Source of the DNA: Paenibacillus sp. FSL K6-3182
GTDB taxonomy: Bacteria; Bacillota; Bacilli; Paenibacillales; Paenibacillaceae
Length of the DNA stretch: 64,000 bases
Reading direction: 5' to 3'
Assembly (NCBI RefSeq): GCF_037976325.1
Contig: NZ_CP150265.1
Span: forward strand, 7,071,501 to 7,135,500
The translations under genes and the position numbers were made by a program. Under the pieces are notes generated by a model, which saw only the letters and a program-made list of their open reading frames with translations, was not told the DNA's origin and did not search any database. Position 1 is the first letter of the stretch; every line of letters starts with the position of its first letter. Shown piece by piece: positions 1-7,716 of this stretch.

Positions 1-1581
1 AAGCTTAAAGGTAAATCCGATGCGATTACATTAAATGTAACCTCTCCTTACAAATCAATTACGATTGATTCAGGAACTTCTGGCAAGCTAGTCGAAATCG
101 ACATCGGCAATGATGATAAAGTATTAACCGCATCCGTCAATCCAAAGATCGGTTCGATTCTTGATGTAACAAAAGATGCAAAATGGGTTAGTGCTAATGA
201 AAAAGTTGCTACAGTTAAACAAGGCGTAGTATCTGCAGTAAGCGCCGGAAAAACGACGATCACCGTATCTCATAAAGGCGTTAGTACAACGATCGATGTG
301 GTCATACGTACGCCTTACCAATCAATCAGGCTCTCTCCAGAGAAGGAATATCATCTGCAGCTTCAGGACACAAATCTTCAAGTAACAGCAGATGTGCTCG
401 ACAATAAAAATGTCGCTTCTCCAGTAACTACCTTGGCCGATTGGACATCTTCAAACGTTGTAGTCGCTACTGTATCAAATGGATTGGTTAGCCCTAAATC
501 CGTCGGTACAGCTAGAATTACAGCCAGCTACAAAGGTGTAAGCCGCAGCATCGAGATTACAGTGTATCCGAGCATAACTGAACTTAGTATTGAAACGGAA
601 ACTATCGATGGTTATACCGATATTAGCGAGGATCTTCCTAGAGTCATGGCAACAACATTTGATGGCTCGAAGGTAGATGTATCCAAAATCGTAAAATGGT
701 CATCCGCAGATGAGAAGATTGCAACGATTAAAGATGGTCAATGGACAGCCAAAACACTCGGAGAGTCCGTTCTTACAGCATCTCTTCAAAACTATAAAGC
801 GGATGTAAAATTAGTCGTTCACATGAAGCCGTTAAAGCTGATTGCCGACGTTAAGGAACTTAGCATTATTTTAGGAAAAGAAACGCCTTTCCCTTCCGTA
901 ACCGTTATTAATGAAGACGGAGAAGAAGAGAATATTTCAAGCAGAGTGAAATGGAAGGCTTCATCAGACGATATCGTATTGAAGGAAACGACGATGAAGG
1001 GCTTAGATGTGACAAGCATCACGCTCACTGCGACTTACCTGACTAAGAGCGTAACGGTACGTGTAAGAATAGAGGAAGAAATCGTCAAGCTTGTTGTTGA
1101 CCCTATCTCTCTAGATCTTTACCCTGGTAAATCCAAATCCGTTAAGGTTACAGGTTATTACAAGAGCGGCAAGCAGGTTTCACTAGGTTCAAAAATGAAC
1201 TGGGAGTCTGGCAATCCTAATATCGCAACCGTTAGCAGCACCTCGGTTAAAGGAATTGCCGTAGGAACAACTAAAATTACTGGTTCATACCAAGGCAAAA
1301 CAGTCATTGTCCCGGTTGTGGTTTCACCTAAACTGAAATCACTTGTTCTATCCAGCAAATCGGTTCAGCTCAGCCCGGGAGGAAGCTATTCGGCTAAGCT
1401 GCAAGCTAACTTTACGACTGGAAACCCGGCTGACGTTACCGACAATGCCGTTTGGACATCCTCCAAAGCGAGTGTCGCAACCGTGGTTAATGGTAAAATC
1501 ATTGCAGTTAGCAAAGGTTCCGCCTCTATTAAAGCAACCTATGCAGGTAAAAGCGTTACGATTAGAGTAAGTGTAAAATAG
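1..1581 (+). CDS. BIG2 (bacterial Ig-like 2) repeat surface protein, 5'-truncated by window edge
   Basis: The frame is open from base 1 to a TAG at 1579-1581, giving 526 residues of the C-terminal part; the real start lies outside the window. The protein is about six tandem Ig-like repeats of 80-90 residues plus the tail of another. Each repeat has the BIG2 pattern: a WTSS/WSSA-type core, then VATV, a short 'G.V...S.G.A.ITA.Y.GKS' segment and a closing beta strand such as VTIRVSVK. BIG2 domains occur in adhesins and cell-wall or S-layer proteins, so an extracellular structural or binding role is inferred. No catalytic domain or anchor is visible in this part. It is the only plus-strand gene in the window and converges on the flagellar/mbl cluster. 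Confidence 0.85.
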   Translation, partial: KLKGKSDAITLNVTSPYKSITIDSGTSGKLVEIDIGNDDKVLTASVNPKIGSILDVTKDAKWVSANEKVATVKQGVVSAVSAGKTTITVSHKGVSTTIDVVIRTPYQSIRLSPEKEYHLQLQDTNLQVTADVLDNKNVASPVTTLADWTSSNVVVATVSNGLVSPKSVGTARITASYKGVSRSIEITVYPSITELSIETETIDGYTDISEDLPRVMATTFDGSKVDVSKIVKWSSADEKIATIKDGQWTAKTLGESVLTASLQNYKADVKLVVHMKPLKLIADVKELSIILGKETPFPSVTVINEDGEEENISSRVKWKASSDDIVLKETTMKGLDVTSITLTATYLTKSVTVRVRIEEEIVKLVVDPISLDLYPGKSKSVKVTGYYKSGKQVSLGSKMNWESGNPNIATVSSTSVKGIAVGTTKITGSYQGKTVIVPVVVSPKLKSLVLSSKSVQLSPGGSYSAKLQANFTTGNPADVTDNAVWTSSKASVATVVNGKIIAVSKGSASIKATYAGKSVTIRVSVK

Positions 1582-1593
1582 TTCAAAAATGCA

Positions 1594-1641
1594 GCAAGTG
1601 AGAAGCTCGTTACCTCTTTACATTACGAGTTTTTCACTTGC
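1594..1641 (+). terminator. Stem-loop after BIG2 gene
   Basis: Long inverted repeat with arms at 1594-1610 and 1625-1641 (outer core GCAAGTGA/TCACTTGC), 13 bases past the stop codon. It is not followed by a strong T run, so it may be an mRNA 3' end structure that works together with the next hairpin. Confidence 0.5.
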
Positions 1642-1666
1642 ACAAATAAAGTATTGATCATCAAAA

Positions 1667-1712
1667 AAGGGATGCCCGCTGCGCAGCATACACTGCAAAG
1701 CGGGCATCCCTT
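1667..1712. terminator. Bidirectional intrinsic terminator between convergent genes
   Basis: A perfect 14-bp stem (AAGGGATGCCCGCT at 1667-1680 with AGCGGGCATCCCTT at 1699-1712). On the minus strand it is followed by a T run, ending the flh transcript. On the plus strand it is followed by the T-rich TTCTTCTATTT, so it can also end the BIG2 transcript. Confidence 0.85.
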
Positions 1713-1727
1713 CTTCTATTTAATTGA

Positions 1728-2045
1728 TTACGATTCAGCAAACACTAAGTCATAGAGATGCTGCCATGTTGCCCAGCTAAAAACCTCATCCTCAGGCTGC
1801 TTGCCTATTACAGCGTAACCAATGTACAAGCCTGCCACAAGCATAATGATCATTATGAGCGGTACGATGCTTTTGCGCAAAAGCCACAGCAGCATGCTTA
1901 CCCCTTTGGGCCGTTGCTTCTTATTGGAGCTCTTCTCTTCAGCCTTCACGCGACTGGCGCGCTTCTGCCTCCCTGAGCTTTTCTCTTCCGCTTTACTCCC
2001 GGATCCGCTTGCTTCGTGGTCCATTCGCTCATCGGCCATACTCAT
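1728..2045 (-). CDS. EpuA-like small membrane protein ('DNA-directed RNA polymerase subunit beta' family)
   Basis: This 105-residue protein has a strongly charged N-terminal half (Lys/Glu/Ser/Arg, about residues 1-48). One membrane segment follows (about 58-80, KSIVPLIMIIMLVAGLYIGY), then a short tail with a W.HLYDLVF ending. This layout and the GYAVIG...VFSWATWQHLYDLV pattern fit the EpuA family (Pfam PF11772). Databases often mislabel that family as an RNA polymerase beta subunit; nothing here resembles RpoB. The biochemical role is unknown to me. The ATG at 2045 follows AGGATAGGATG, and the gene lies 16 bases downstream of flhP, so it is probably the last gene of that operon. Confidence 0.7.
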   Translation of the reverse strand: MSMADERMDHEASGSGSKAEEKSSGRQKRASRVKAEEKSSNKKQRPKGVSMLLWLLRKSIVPLIMIIMLVAGLYIGYAVIGKQPEDEVFSWATWQHLYDLVFAES

Positions 2046-2061
2046 TCACATCATCCTATCC

Positions 2062-2904
2062 TTATGCGCGCAGCCCGTTGGTAAGACTCATCATCGTATC
2101 ACTTGACGATAACGCTCTAGCTGCCAATTGATAAGCGCGCTGCACATTAATAAGCTCGGTGATCTCGTCCGTCAGCTCGACATTTGACTGCTCCAAGTAA
2201 CCTTGACGCAGCACAATGTTATTTTCCGAGTTCGGCACGGTCTGCTGCACGACATCACCAGCATTAATTCCGTTTGCAACGACAAACAGGTTATCAGAAA
2301 CAGCAGTTAGTGCCGCAGGACGCGAAGCTTGGAGCAGCTTAATGCTGCCAAGCGGAATTGTGCGCTCGGAAGATACTCCTAGCACCGTTCCATCTGGATT
2401 AACCCGCAAACTGTACCCTTGTGGTACTACGATATTGCCCTCAACCACGTTTCCTGTCACAGCATTTCTTACATTAGCTACGACTGGATATCCGTCTTCC
2501 GTTGCCAAAATCGTATCACCGTTTGCGCCGACCGTCAACTGAAACGCTCCATTGCGTGTATAAGCACGGTTGCCAGCGTTGTCCACTTCCACCTCGAACA
2601 ATGCATTTCCCTCGATCGCAATATCCGTGTCCTTATCGGTTCCCTGCATTGGACCTTGGGACAAATTAGGCTGAACCATTGTCATTCTTGAGCCCCAGCC
2701 TTGTGTGAAATCCATCGGCGTTTTACGGCCAGGCTGATTGAAAGCTTCAGGCTGAGTTCTTAAGTTCGTAAGAAGATCCTCAAAGGTAGCTTCCTTCTTT
2801 TTGTAACCAACCGTATTCACATTAGCTATGTTATCCGCTAGAAGATCCAGCTTTTGTTGAAGACCATTCATCGATACCATAGCGTTAATCATTGAACTGT
2901 TCAT
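2062..2904 (-). CDS. flhP: Flagellar basal-body rod protein FlhP (FlgG/FlgF family)
   Basis: 280 residues. The N-terminus carries the rod/hook signature (LADNIANVNTVGYK, about residues 22-35). The C-terminus has the conserved coiled-coil ending (QGYLEQSNVELTDEITELI...RAYQLAARALSSSDTMM), which packs into the axial rod. The central part has the FlgE/F/G-like beta domain (TDIAIEGNALFEV...YTRNGAFQL). FlhP and FlhO are the two additional rod-like proteins encoded beside mbl in Bacillus and are exported through the flagellar type III system. ATG at 2904. The upstream neighbour flhO ends 32 bases away, so the two are co-transcribed. Confidence 0.92.
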   Translation of the reverse strand: MNSSMINAMVSMNGLQQKLDLLADNIANVNTVGYKKKEATFEDLLTNLRTQPEAFNQPGRKTPMDFTQGWGSRMTMVQPNLSQGPMQGTDKDTDIAIEGNALFEVEVDNAGNRAYTRNGAFQLTVGANGDTILATEDGYPVVANVRNAVTGNVVEGNIVVPQGYSLRVNPDGTVLGVSSERTIPLGSIKLLQASRPAALTAVSDNLFVVANGINAGDVVQQTVPNSENNIVLRQGYLEQSNVELTDEITELINVQRAYQLAARALSSSDTMMSLTNGLRA

Positions 2905-2936
2905 GTTTCGTGCACCTCCGCTACTTCAACCTGTTG

Positions 2937-3800
2937 TTACACGCGACCGACTTCGTTGACGGCTTTGCTTAAGCTTTGATCATAAAATTGGATAACCTTC
3001 TGGTTAGCTTCATAAGCACGAAGCGCCGACATAAGGTCAATAGCTGCTTGCGCGGTATCAACATTAGAACGTTCTATGTAGCCCTGTCTCACTTCCACGC
3101 GTTCATTCGGAGCGATAGCGACAGCTTCGCCGCCCTCTCCCGAGAATCGGAAGCTTCCGTTTCCTTCGCGCACAAGCATATTCGGATTATCAACACGGCT
3201 AATTAGCAGTTGAACGCCGATATCTTGCCCATTGGCATCAACGAAGCGCTGATTATCAGTCAGTACAAGTCTGTCTAGACCTACACCGGCAGGCATCCGA
3301 ATCGGCTGACCATTCGTTCCAAGCACGCTCGAGCCGTCACTACCCATAAGAAAGCCATCCTCGGTCAGCGTAAACTTCCCGCCCCGCGTATACCGAACCT
3401 CGCCATTTTGATCCTGCAGTGTAAAAAAGGCTTGAGGCTGAAAAGTAATCTCTCCGTCCGGGCTTATATTTTTACCGGAAGCGTCAAAGGACAACCCGTC
3501 TACTTCAATGTTGGAGATCAAAGCAAAGTCAGACGAGTTGTTCGTCTGTGTCAGATCGCCCTGCAAATGAATAGACAAGCTTTCTTCCGCAAATACACCG
3601 TTAGTCAGTTTACCGATCTTGGTGAAATTCTCCGGACCAGCGCCTGTCAATGACAGCATCATCTCCGGAAACGAACGAGTTACAGCGTTTGTCTGCTTAT
3701 AACCAGGCGTATTAATATTCGAAATATTGTTCGTCACCGTATCATGTCTGCGCTGCTGAGAAATCATGCCTGACGCCGCGGTGTACAATCCTCTTAACAT
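2937..3800 (-). CDS. flhO: Flagellar basal-body rod protein FlhO (FlgG/FlgF family)
   Basis: 287 residues. It starts MLRGLYTAASGM and continues with the rod signature TNNISNINTPGYKQ (about residues 23-36). It has the middle FlgE/F/G domain (AFFTLQDQNGEVRYTRGGKF) and the C-terminal helix (QGYIERSNVDTAQAAIDLM...VIQFYDQSL). It is paralogous to the next gene flhP, and their order downstream of mbl matches B. subtilis. ATG at 3800 follows an AAGGGGGT ribosome site. A CCGATAAC element about 50 bases upstream resembles a sigma-D -10, but no good -35 is present. Confidence 0.92.
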   Translation of the reverse strand: MLRGLYTAASGMISQQRRHDTVTNNISNINTPGYKQTNAVTRSFPEMMLSLTGAGPENFTKIGKLTNGVFAEESLSIHLQGDLTQTNNSSDFALISNIEVDGLSFDASGKNISPDGEITFQPQAFFTLQDQNGEVRYTRGGKFTLTEDGFLMGSDGSSVLGTNGQPIRMPAGVGLDRLVLTDNQRFVDANGQDIGVQLLISRVDNPNMLVREGNGSFRFSGEGGEAVAIAPNERVEVRQGYIERSNVDTAQAAIDLMSALRAYEANQKVIQFYDQSLSKAVNEVGRV

Positions 3801-3975
3801 CCGTTGTTACCCCCTTAGTGCTTCCAATCGATCCTAGCTATATATGTTATCGGTTGAAAGCAAGGCTGCCTGAATAGCTTGTCCATGCGACCTATGACTC
3901 ATTTACGCCTCGGCTACGCCCCCCTAAGGCTCCCTACCCGCGCAAATCATCTATTATATAGGCCGCATACGGTCT

Positions 3976-4968
3976 TTACTTCTTCCCGAGCTTGTCCAAG
4001 TTATCTAGAAGGATTCCCGTTCCCTTAACGACGCAGTGCATCGGATCTTCCGCAATAAGCACAGGCACTTTAAGCTCTTCTGCTAAAAGCGAATCTAGTC
4101 CGCCAAGCAAAGCGCCTCCACCTGTCAAAATAACACCACGGTCAATAATGTCCGCTGACAGCTCAGGCGGCGTGCGTTCCAGCACAGCCTTAGCAGCCGA
4201 TACGATGGACATTACGGAATCCCATAGCGCCTCACGAACTTCTCCTGAACGAATCGTTAATGTGAGAGGAAGGCCTGAAACCATGTCGCGACCACGAATA
4301 TCAATCTCTTCCTGTTTTCCGCCCTCTAGCACAGTACCAATTTTAATTTTGATATCCTCGCTTGTTCTTTCACCGATTAGAAGCTTGTATTTGTTCTTGA
4401 TAAACTTCATAATCGCATCGTCAAACTTGTCACCTGCGACTTTAATGGAGGAGGCAGTGACAACGTCGCCCATAGAAAGAACGGCTACATCTGTCGTGCC
4501 TCCGCCAATGTCAACGACCATATTGCCGCTAGGCTGGAAGATATCCATTCCAGCCCCTATCGCAGCGGCTTTTGGTTCATCCTCAAGAAATACTTCTTTT
4601 GCTCCGCTGCGTTCTGCAGCTTCACGAATAGCCTTCTGCTCCACAGAAGTAATGTTGGTTGGAGCACAGATAAGAATACGGGGACGGCTAAACCATTTCC
4701 GTCCCTCCACGCGATCAATAAATGCTTTAAGCATAATTTCCGTAATTTCAAAATCCGCAATAACTCCATCACGCAGCGGACGAATCGCAATAATATTGCC
4801 CGGCGTTCTGCCTACCATGCGATGCGCTTCCTCGCCTACTGCCAGCACGCGTTTCGAATCACTCTCAATGGCAACTACAGAAGGCTCATCGAGAACAACG
4901 CCTCTTCCTTTTACATGTATGGATACATTAGCAGTACCAAGATCAATCCCAATATCCTTGCTCAACAT
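3976..4968 (-). CDS. mbl: Rod-shape-determining protein Mbl (MreB-like actin)
   Basis: 330 residues from the ATG at 4968, chosen because GGGGGA lies 10 bases upstream and the product begins MLSKDIGIDLGTAN as in MreB/Mbl proteins; an upstream extension to 5121 is open but would overlap spoIIID. Actin-fold motifs are visible: phosphate-1 DLGTAN (about 9-14), phosphate-2 DIGGGTTDVAVL (about 154-165) and adenosine-binding LTGGGALLGG (near 286). The family forms membrane-associated filaments that guide sidewall peptidoglycan synthesis. Its place between spoIIID and flhO identifies it as Mbl rather than MreB or MreBH. Confidence 0.95.
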   Translation of the reverse strand: MLSKDIGIDLGTANVSIHVKGRGVVLDEPSVVAIESDSKRVLAVGEEAHRMVGRTPGNIIAIRPLRDGVIADFEITEIMLKAFIDRVEGRKWFSRPRILICAPTNITSVEQKAIREAAERSGAKEVFLEDEPKAAAIGAGMDIFQPSGNMVVDIGGGTTDVAVLSMGDVVTASSIKVAGDKFDDAIMKFIKNKYKLLIGERTSEDIKIKIGTVLEGGKQEEIDIRGRDMVSGLPLTLTIRSGEVREALWDSVMSIVSAAKAVLERTPPELSADIIDRGVILTGGGALLGGLDSLLAEELKVPVLIAEDPMHCVVKGTGILLDNLDKLGKK

Positions 4969-5092
4969 AAGGCTTAAGTCCCCCAACGAATAATAATTAC
5001 AAAACGTACATTTGGTTCCCTTGACACAGAAACCGCTAACGTTTATTATTCGCCAAAAAAGACAAAATTCCTCTATAATTCGTGAAAAAACT

Positions 5093-5380
5093 TCAATGCT
5101 TTCCTGCTGCGAGCACTTCACGCTTTTTTGTACTCGTTTTTTTATATTTAATTTTGGTCGCTTCTCCTCCCCTCAGATGCCTAATCGATTTGTGGTACTC
5201 GAGAATGTGCTTTACCTGATCGGCCAAATCGGGGTTTATTTCAGGAAGCCGCTCAGTTAAATCCTTGTGCACAGTGCTTTTAGACACACCAAACTCCTTG
5301 GCGATCGTCCGCACCGTATGCTTCGTTTCCACGATGCAGCGGCCTATTTTAATGGTTCGCTCCTTAATGTAATCGTGCAC
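5093..5380 (-). CDS. spoIIID: Sporulation transcription factor SpoIIID
   Basis: 95 residues. The start is GTG at 5380 with GGGAGG 8 bases upstream, and the product begins MHDYIKERTIKIGRC as in the known family. A helix-turn-helix is visible (TVRTIAKEFGVSKSTVHKDL, about 22-41), followed by the conserved tract HLRGGEATKIKYKK. SpoIIID is the mother-cell regulator that activates or represses genes between the sigma-E and sigma-K programmes. The gene sits directly upstream of mbl, as in B. subtilis. A sigma-E-like promoter is annotated upstream. Confidence 0.97.
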   Translation of the reverse strand: MHDYIKERTIKIGRCIVETKHTVRTIAKEFGVSKSTVHKDLTERLPEINPDLADQVKHILEYHKSIRHLRGGEATKIKYKKTSTKKREVLAAGKH

Positions 5381-5413
5381 GTTCCCGCCTCCCTACTCGA
5401 GATAGTTTGGTAC

Positions 5414-5441
5414 ATTATATGAGTAGGCACCGTATATATTC
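5414..5441 (-). promoter_or_regulatory. Candidate sigma-E promoter of spoIIID
   Basis: On the minus strand GAATATA (5441-5435) and CATATAAT (5421-5414) are separated by 13 bases, about 33 bases before the GTG start. They resemble the sigma-E -35 (ATATT) and -10 (CATACAnT) elements. spoIIID is known to be sigma-E dependent in Bacillus. Spacing is at the short end. Confidence 0.45.
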
Positions 5442-5484
5442 GTTGTGGCCAAGCTTGACAGGCAGGAATGTGAATAAATTTTCA

Positions 5485-5523
5485 TAAAAACGTAAAACAG
5501 GCAGGGAATTGCTCCCCGCCTGT
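5485..5523 (-). terminator. Intrinsic terminator of spoIIQ
   Basis: On the minus strand ACAGGCGGGG (5523-5514) pairs with CCCTGCCTGT (5506-5497), a stem with one mismatch. It is followed by TTTACGTTTTT. It lies 50 bases past the spoIIQ stop and separates spoIIQ from spoIIID. Confidence 0.8.
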
Positions 5524-5572
5524 ACGACTAAAGTCCTATTTTCACTAACCTGACGTTATGGTTTAACTTGTA

Positions 5573-6319
5573 TTACTCTTGCACTAACGAGCTTGGGTTT
5601 ATCGCCTTGCCATTGCTTCTTGTTTCATAATGAAGGTGGATGCCCAAATCGCGTTCCAAATCATTGCGACCGGCTTTTGCGATTACTGTACCTTGCGTAA
5701 CATCATCGCCTTCTTTAACTGTTACATCCGCTAAGCTTTGGTAAACAGTCACTAGACCGCCCTCATGTGTGATTTCGACGGAGTTGCCGTTAGTTGGATG
5801 CTGCTCCACATAAGTAACCTTGCCTGATAATGCTGCAAGCACATCAAACGTTTTTCCATTTGGGTCAACAAAGTCGATACCCATATGAGGAGAGAACTTG
5901 TCACCCGTTTGGATCAATGCAGCTTCGCGTTCTGCGTCACTTGCTTTTGCATCGTAGAATGGAAGCTCTTCTTTAAGCACTGTTTTGTCAGCTAGCGGCC
6001 AATGGATCGATTCGTTGGCAGCAATAACTTCTTGCACTTCTTCATCCTTGCCTTGCGTTCCTGACGCTTCCCCTTGTGTAACTTCAGAAGGCTCGGTTTT
6101 TCCTGTTGTCGCTGTCGGTTTCGTATCCGCCCCCTGATAGATCCACATTAAGGTTACGATAATTGCTGCCGCGGCCATGAAGATTGCTGGAGATACCCAT
6201 CGCTTTGCAAAAAGGTTCTTCCATCCACTGCTAGATTTGGCGGCAGACGTTCCTCCCAGAACAGTTTTGGGAGTTTCTTCTGGTCTTTGCTTCGGTTTAC
6301 TTTGATTTTGATCATTCAT
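5573..6319 (-). CDS. spoIIQ: Stage II sporulation protein SpoIIQ (LytM/M23 domain)
   Basis: 248 residues: a basic cytoplasmic tail, one membrane helix (about 43-60), a Thr/Glu/Gly linker (63-100) and a C-terminal LytM domain (about 140-240). In the forespore SpoIIQ pairs with mother-cell SpoIIIAH across the septum to drive engulfment and build the feeding channel. The metal-binding motifs HxxxD (H145, D149 in PHMGID) and HxH (H228, H230 in HLHYE) are both intact, unlike B. subtilis SpoIIQ, which lacks the first His. ATG at 6319 follows GAGGTGA. The neighbouring spoIID supports SpoIIQ over a generic M23 peptidase. Confidence 0.92.
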   Translation of the reverse strand: MNDQNQSKPKQRPEETPKTVLGGTSAAKSSSGWKNLFAKRWVSPAIFMAAAAIIVTLMWIYQGADTKPTATTGKTEPSEVTQGEASGTQGKDEEVQEVIAANESIHWPLADKTVLKEELPFYDAKASDAEREAALIQTGDKFSPHMGIDFVDPNGKTFDVLAALSGKVTYVEQHPTNGNSVEITHEGGLVTVYQSLADVTVKEGDDVTQGTVIAKAGRNDLERDLGIHLHYETRSNGKAINPSSLVQE

Positions 6320-6339
6320 TTTCTATCACCTCACTAGCC

Positions 6340-6367
6340 ATTGTTACCAGATCTGCTAGGTTTATAC
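6340..6367 (-). promoter_or_regulatory. Candidate sigma-F promoter of spoIIQ
   Basis: On the minus strand GTATA (6367-6363) and GGTAACAAT (6348-6340) are 14 bases apart. The -10 fits the sigma-F consensus GGnnAnAnT at every fixed position. It lies about 20 bases upstream of the spoIIQ ATG, and spoIIQ is a known sigma-F gene. Confidence 0.6.
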
Positions 6368-6401
6368 GTGAGGTGAATACGAAATATTGAAAGAGTTCAA
6401 A

Positions 6402-7592
6402 TTACGAGCGAGCTCTCAGCTCTTCCGATAGCTTCGAAGCTTGTTCCACTTGAACGCTAGAATAATAATGAGCCAGAATAGCTTCGGCTTTTGCCCCTGA
6501 TTGCGCCATTCCATTGGCTCCCCACTGGCTCATGCCGACGCCATGCCCATAACCAAAAGTCGTTATGGATATCGATTTATCTTTTATATTCCAAATAAAT
6601 TGAGAGGAAGCAAGTCCTAGCAGCTCTCTCACTTCTCGGCCTGTGAACGTTTTGTCTCCGATAATCATCTTGCTGATTCGTTTTCCTTCTGTCTTCTCTA
6701 TTACACGAATGGAAGGTTTGGCAGAGTCCTTCTTCGCTACTCCTAGCTTACTGTAAAACTCGTTAAGCGACAGCTTGACCGTTTCTTTATATTTCGGCGA
6801 CAGATCTTTGTCCCATGGGCTTGCCACGCTGCGCAAATATGGAATTTCTTGCGTCCAATAGTCCTCCGAGTTTTCGGTGAATCCATTGCTGGTAGAGAAG
6901 AAAGCGGCATCTATCGGTTCGCCTTTATAAGTGATAACCTTGCCCTTCGTCTGAATGATCACTTCATTGAGCTTGCTCATATTGTTTTTCTGCTCATTCT
7001 TTGGCCATTTGGCTGCGAGCTCTGCAACGGAAATATACACTTGATGATCGGTCGTGTCCGTCACATCCGCTCCTTTTACCGGAACTCCGCTGTCATTGCC
7101 AAGAAAAATTCTACGAATCATATACGTACGTGCTGCAATGGCTTGCGCCTTTAACGCCTCAAGCTCGAATCCGATTGGCATTTCCGCAGCTACTACACCG
7201 CGAACATACGCTTCAAGCGGAACTCGCTCTATCCGCTTTTCCTTCGTCAAATAAACACGAATAACGAGACGATCAATCGCATCCAGCGTTTCTCCATGCT
7301 TCCCATCACCAGCCGTTGGCCGTTTTAAAAGATCATTTTCAGAAGATGGAATGAGCGCATCCACATCATCCAATATGCCCGTTTTCGGCATCGTTTGATT
7401 ACCCGCTTTAATAGATGCGTTGTCTGTTAAAGGCCTAGCAGCCTTCGCATCGTGAAGCTCGTCAACTGAAAGCCTTACTAGAATGACAGATGCGCCAAGC
7501 ATCGCTCCGATTGCAAACAAGGCCATCGGTCTGCTTGTCCGTATACGATCGATCATCGAAACTATTGAAAACGTCCCTCTTCTTCGCCTCAT
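6402..7592 (-). CDS. spoIID: Stage II sporulation protein SpoIID (lytic transglycosylase)
   Basis: 396 residues from the ATG at 7592, chosen for the strong AAGGAGA site 5 bases upstream; the frame is open further to 7640 without a better site. A basic start (MRRRRG) leads to a single membrane helix (about 22-42), then the extracellular SpoIID domain. That domain has the family motifs VPLEAYVRGVVAAEMP, LKAQAIAARTY and the C-terminal GYGHGVGMSQWGANGMA. SpoIID cleaves glycan strands in the septal wall with SpoIIM and SpoIIP so the mother cell can engulf the forespore. It lies 82 bases upstream of spoIIQ. In B. subtilis murA would precede it; here an export operon intervenes. Confidence 0.95.
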   Translation of the reverse strand: MRRRRGTFSIVSMIDRIRTSRPMALFAIGAMLGASVILVRLSVDELHDAKAARPLTDNASIKAGNQTMPKTGILDDVDALIPSSENDLLKRPTAGDGKHGETLDAIDRLVIRVYLTKEKRIERVPLEAYVRGVVAAEMPIGFELEALKAQAIAARTYMIRRIFLGNDSGVPVKGADVTDTTDHQVYISVAELAAKWPKNEQKNNMSKLNEVIIQTKGKVITYKGEPIDAAFFSTSNGFTENSEDYWTQEIPYLRSVASPWDKDLSPKYKETVKLSLNEFYSKLGVAKKDSAKPSIRVIEKTEGKRISKMIIGDKTFTGREVRELLGLASSQFIWNIKDKSISITTFGYGHGVGMSQWGANGMAQSGAKAEAILAHYYSSVQVEQASKLSEELRARS

Positions 7593-7716
7593 GAGCTCTC
7601 CTTCCATCTTGGCCGGAAAAAGGAAGCAGGAAGCAGCCACTGCCGCCCCCTCTCTCTTAATACGGGTCCTGATGGTTCATTCTATGAGCACAAATAATAG
7701 GGTAGAACCTTAAAGT

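Noticed and set aside
1728..2045. RNA polymerase beta subunit annotation for the small membrane protein
   Set aside because: The protein is 105 residues with a membrane helix and has no RpoB motif; the name is a database carry-over for the EpuA family.
3800..3860. Sigma-D promoter for flhO
   Set aside because: CCGATAAC resembles the -10, but no TAAA-type -35 is found at the right distance.
3992..4993. Long plus-strand open frame opposite mbl (333 codons)
   Set aside because: It mirrors the mbl coding frame, has a Ser/Ile/Thr-rich shadow composition, no ribosome site and no recognisable domain.
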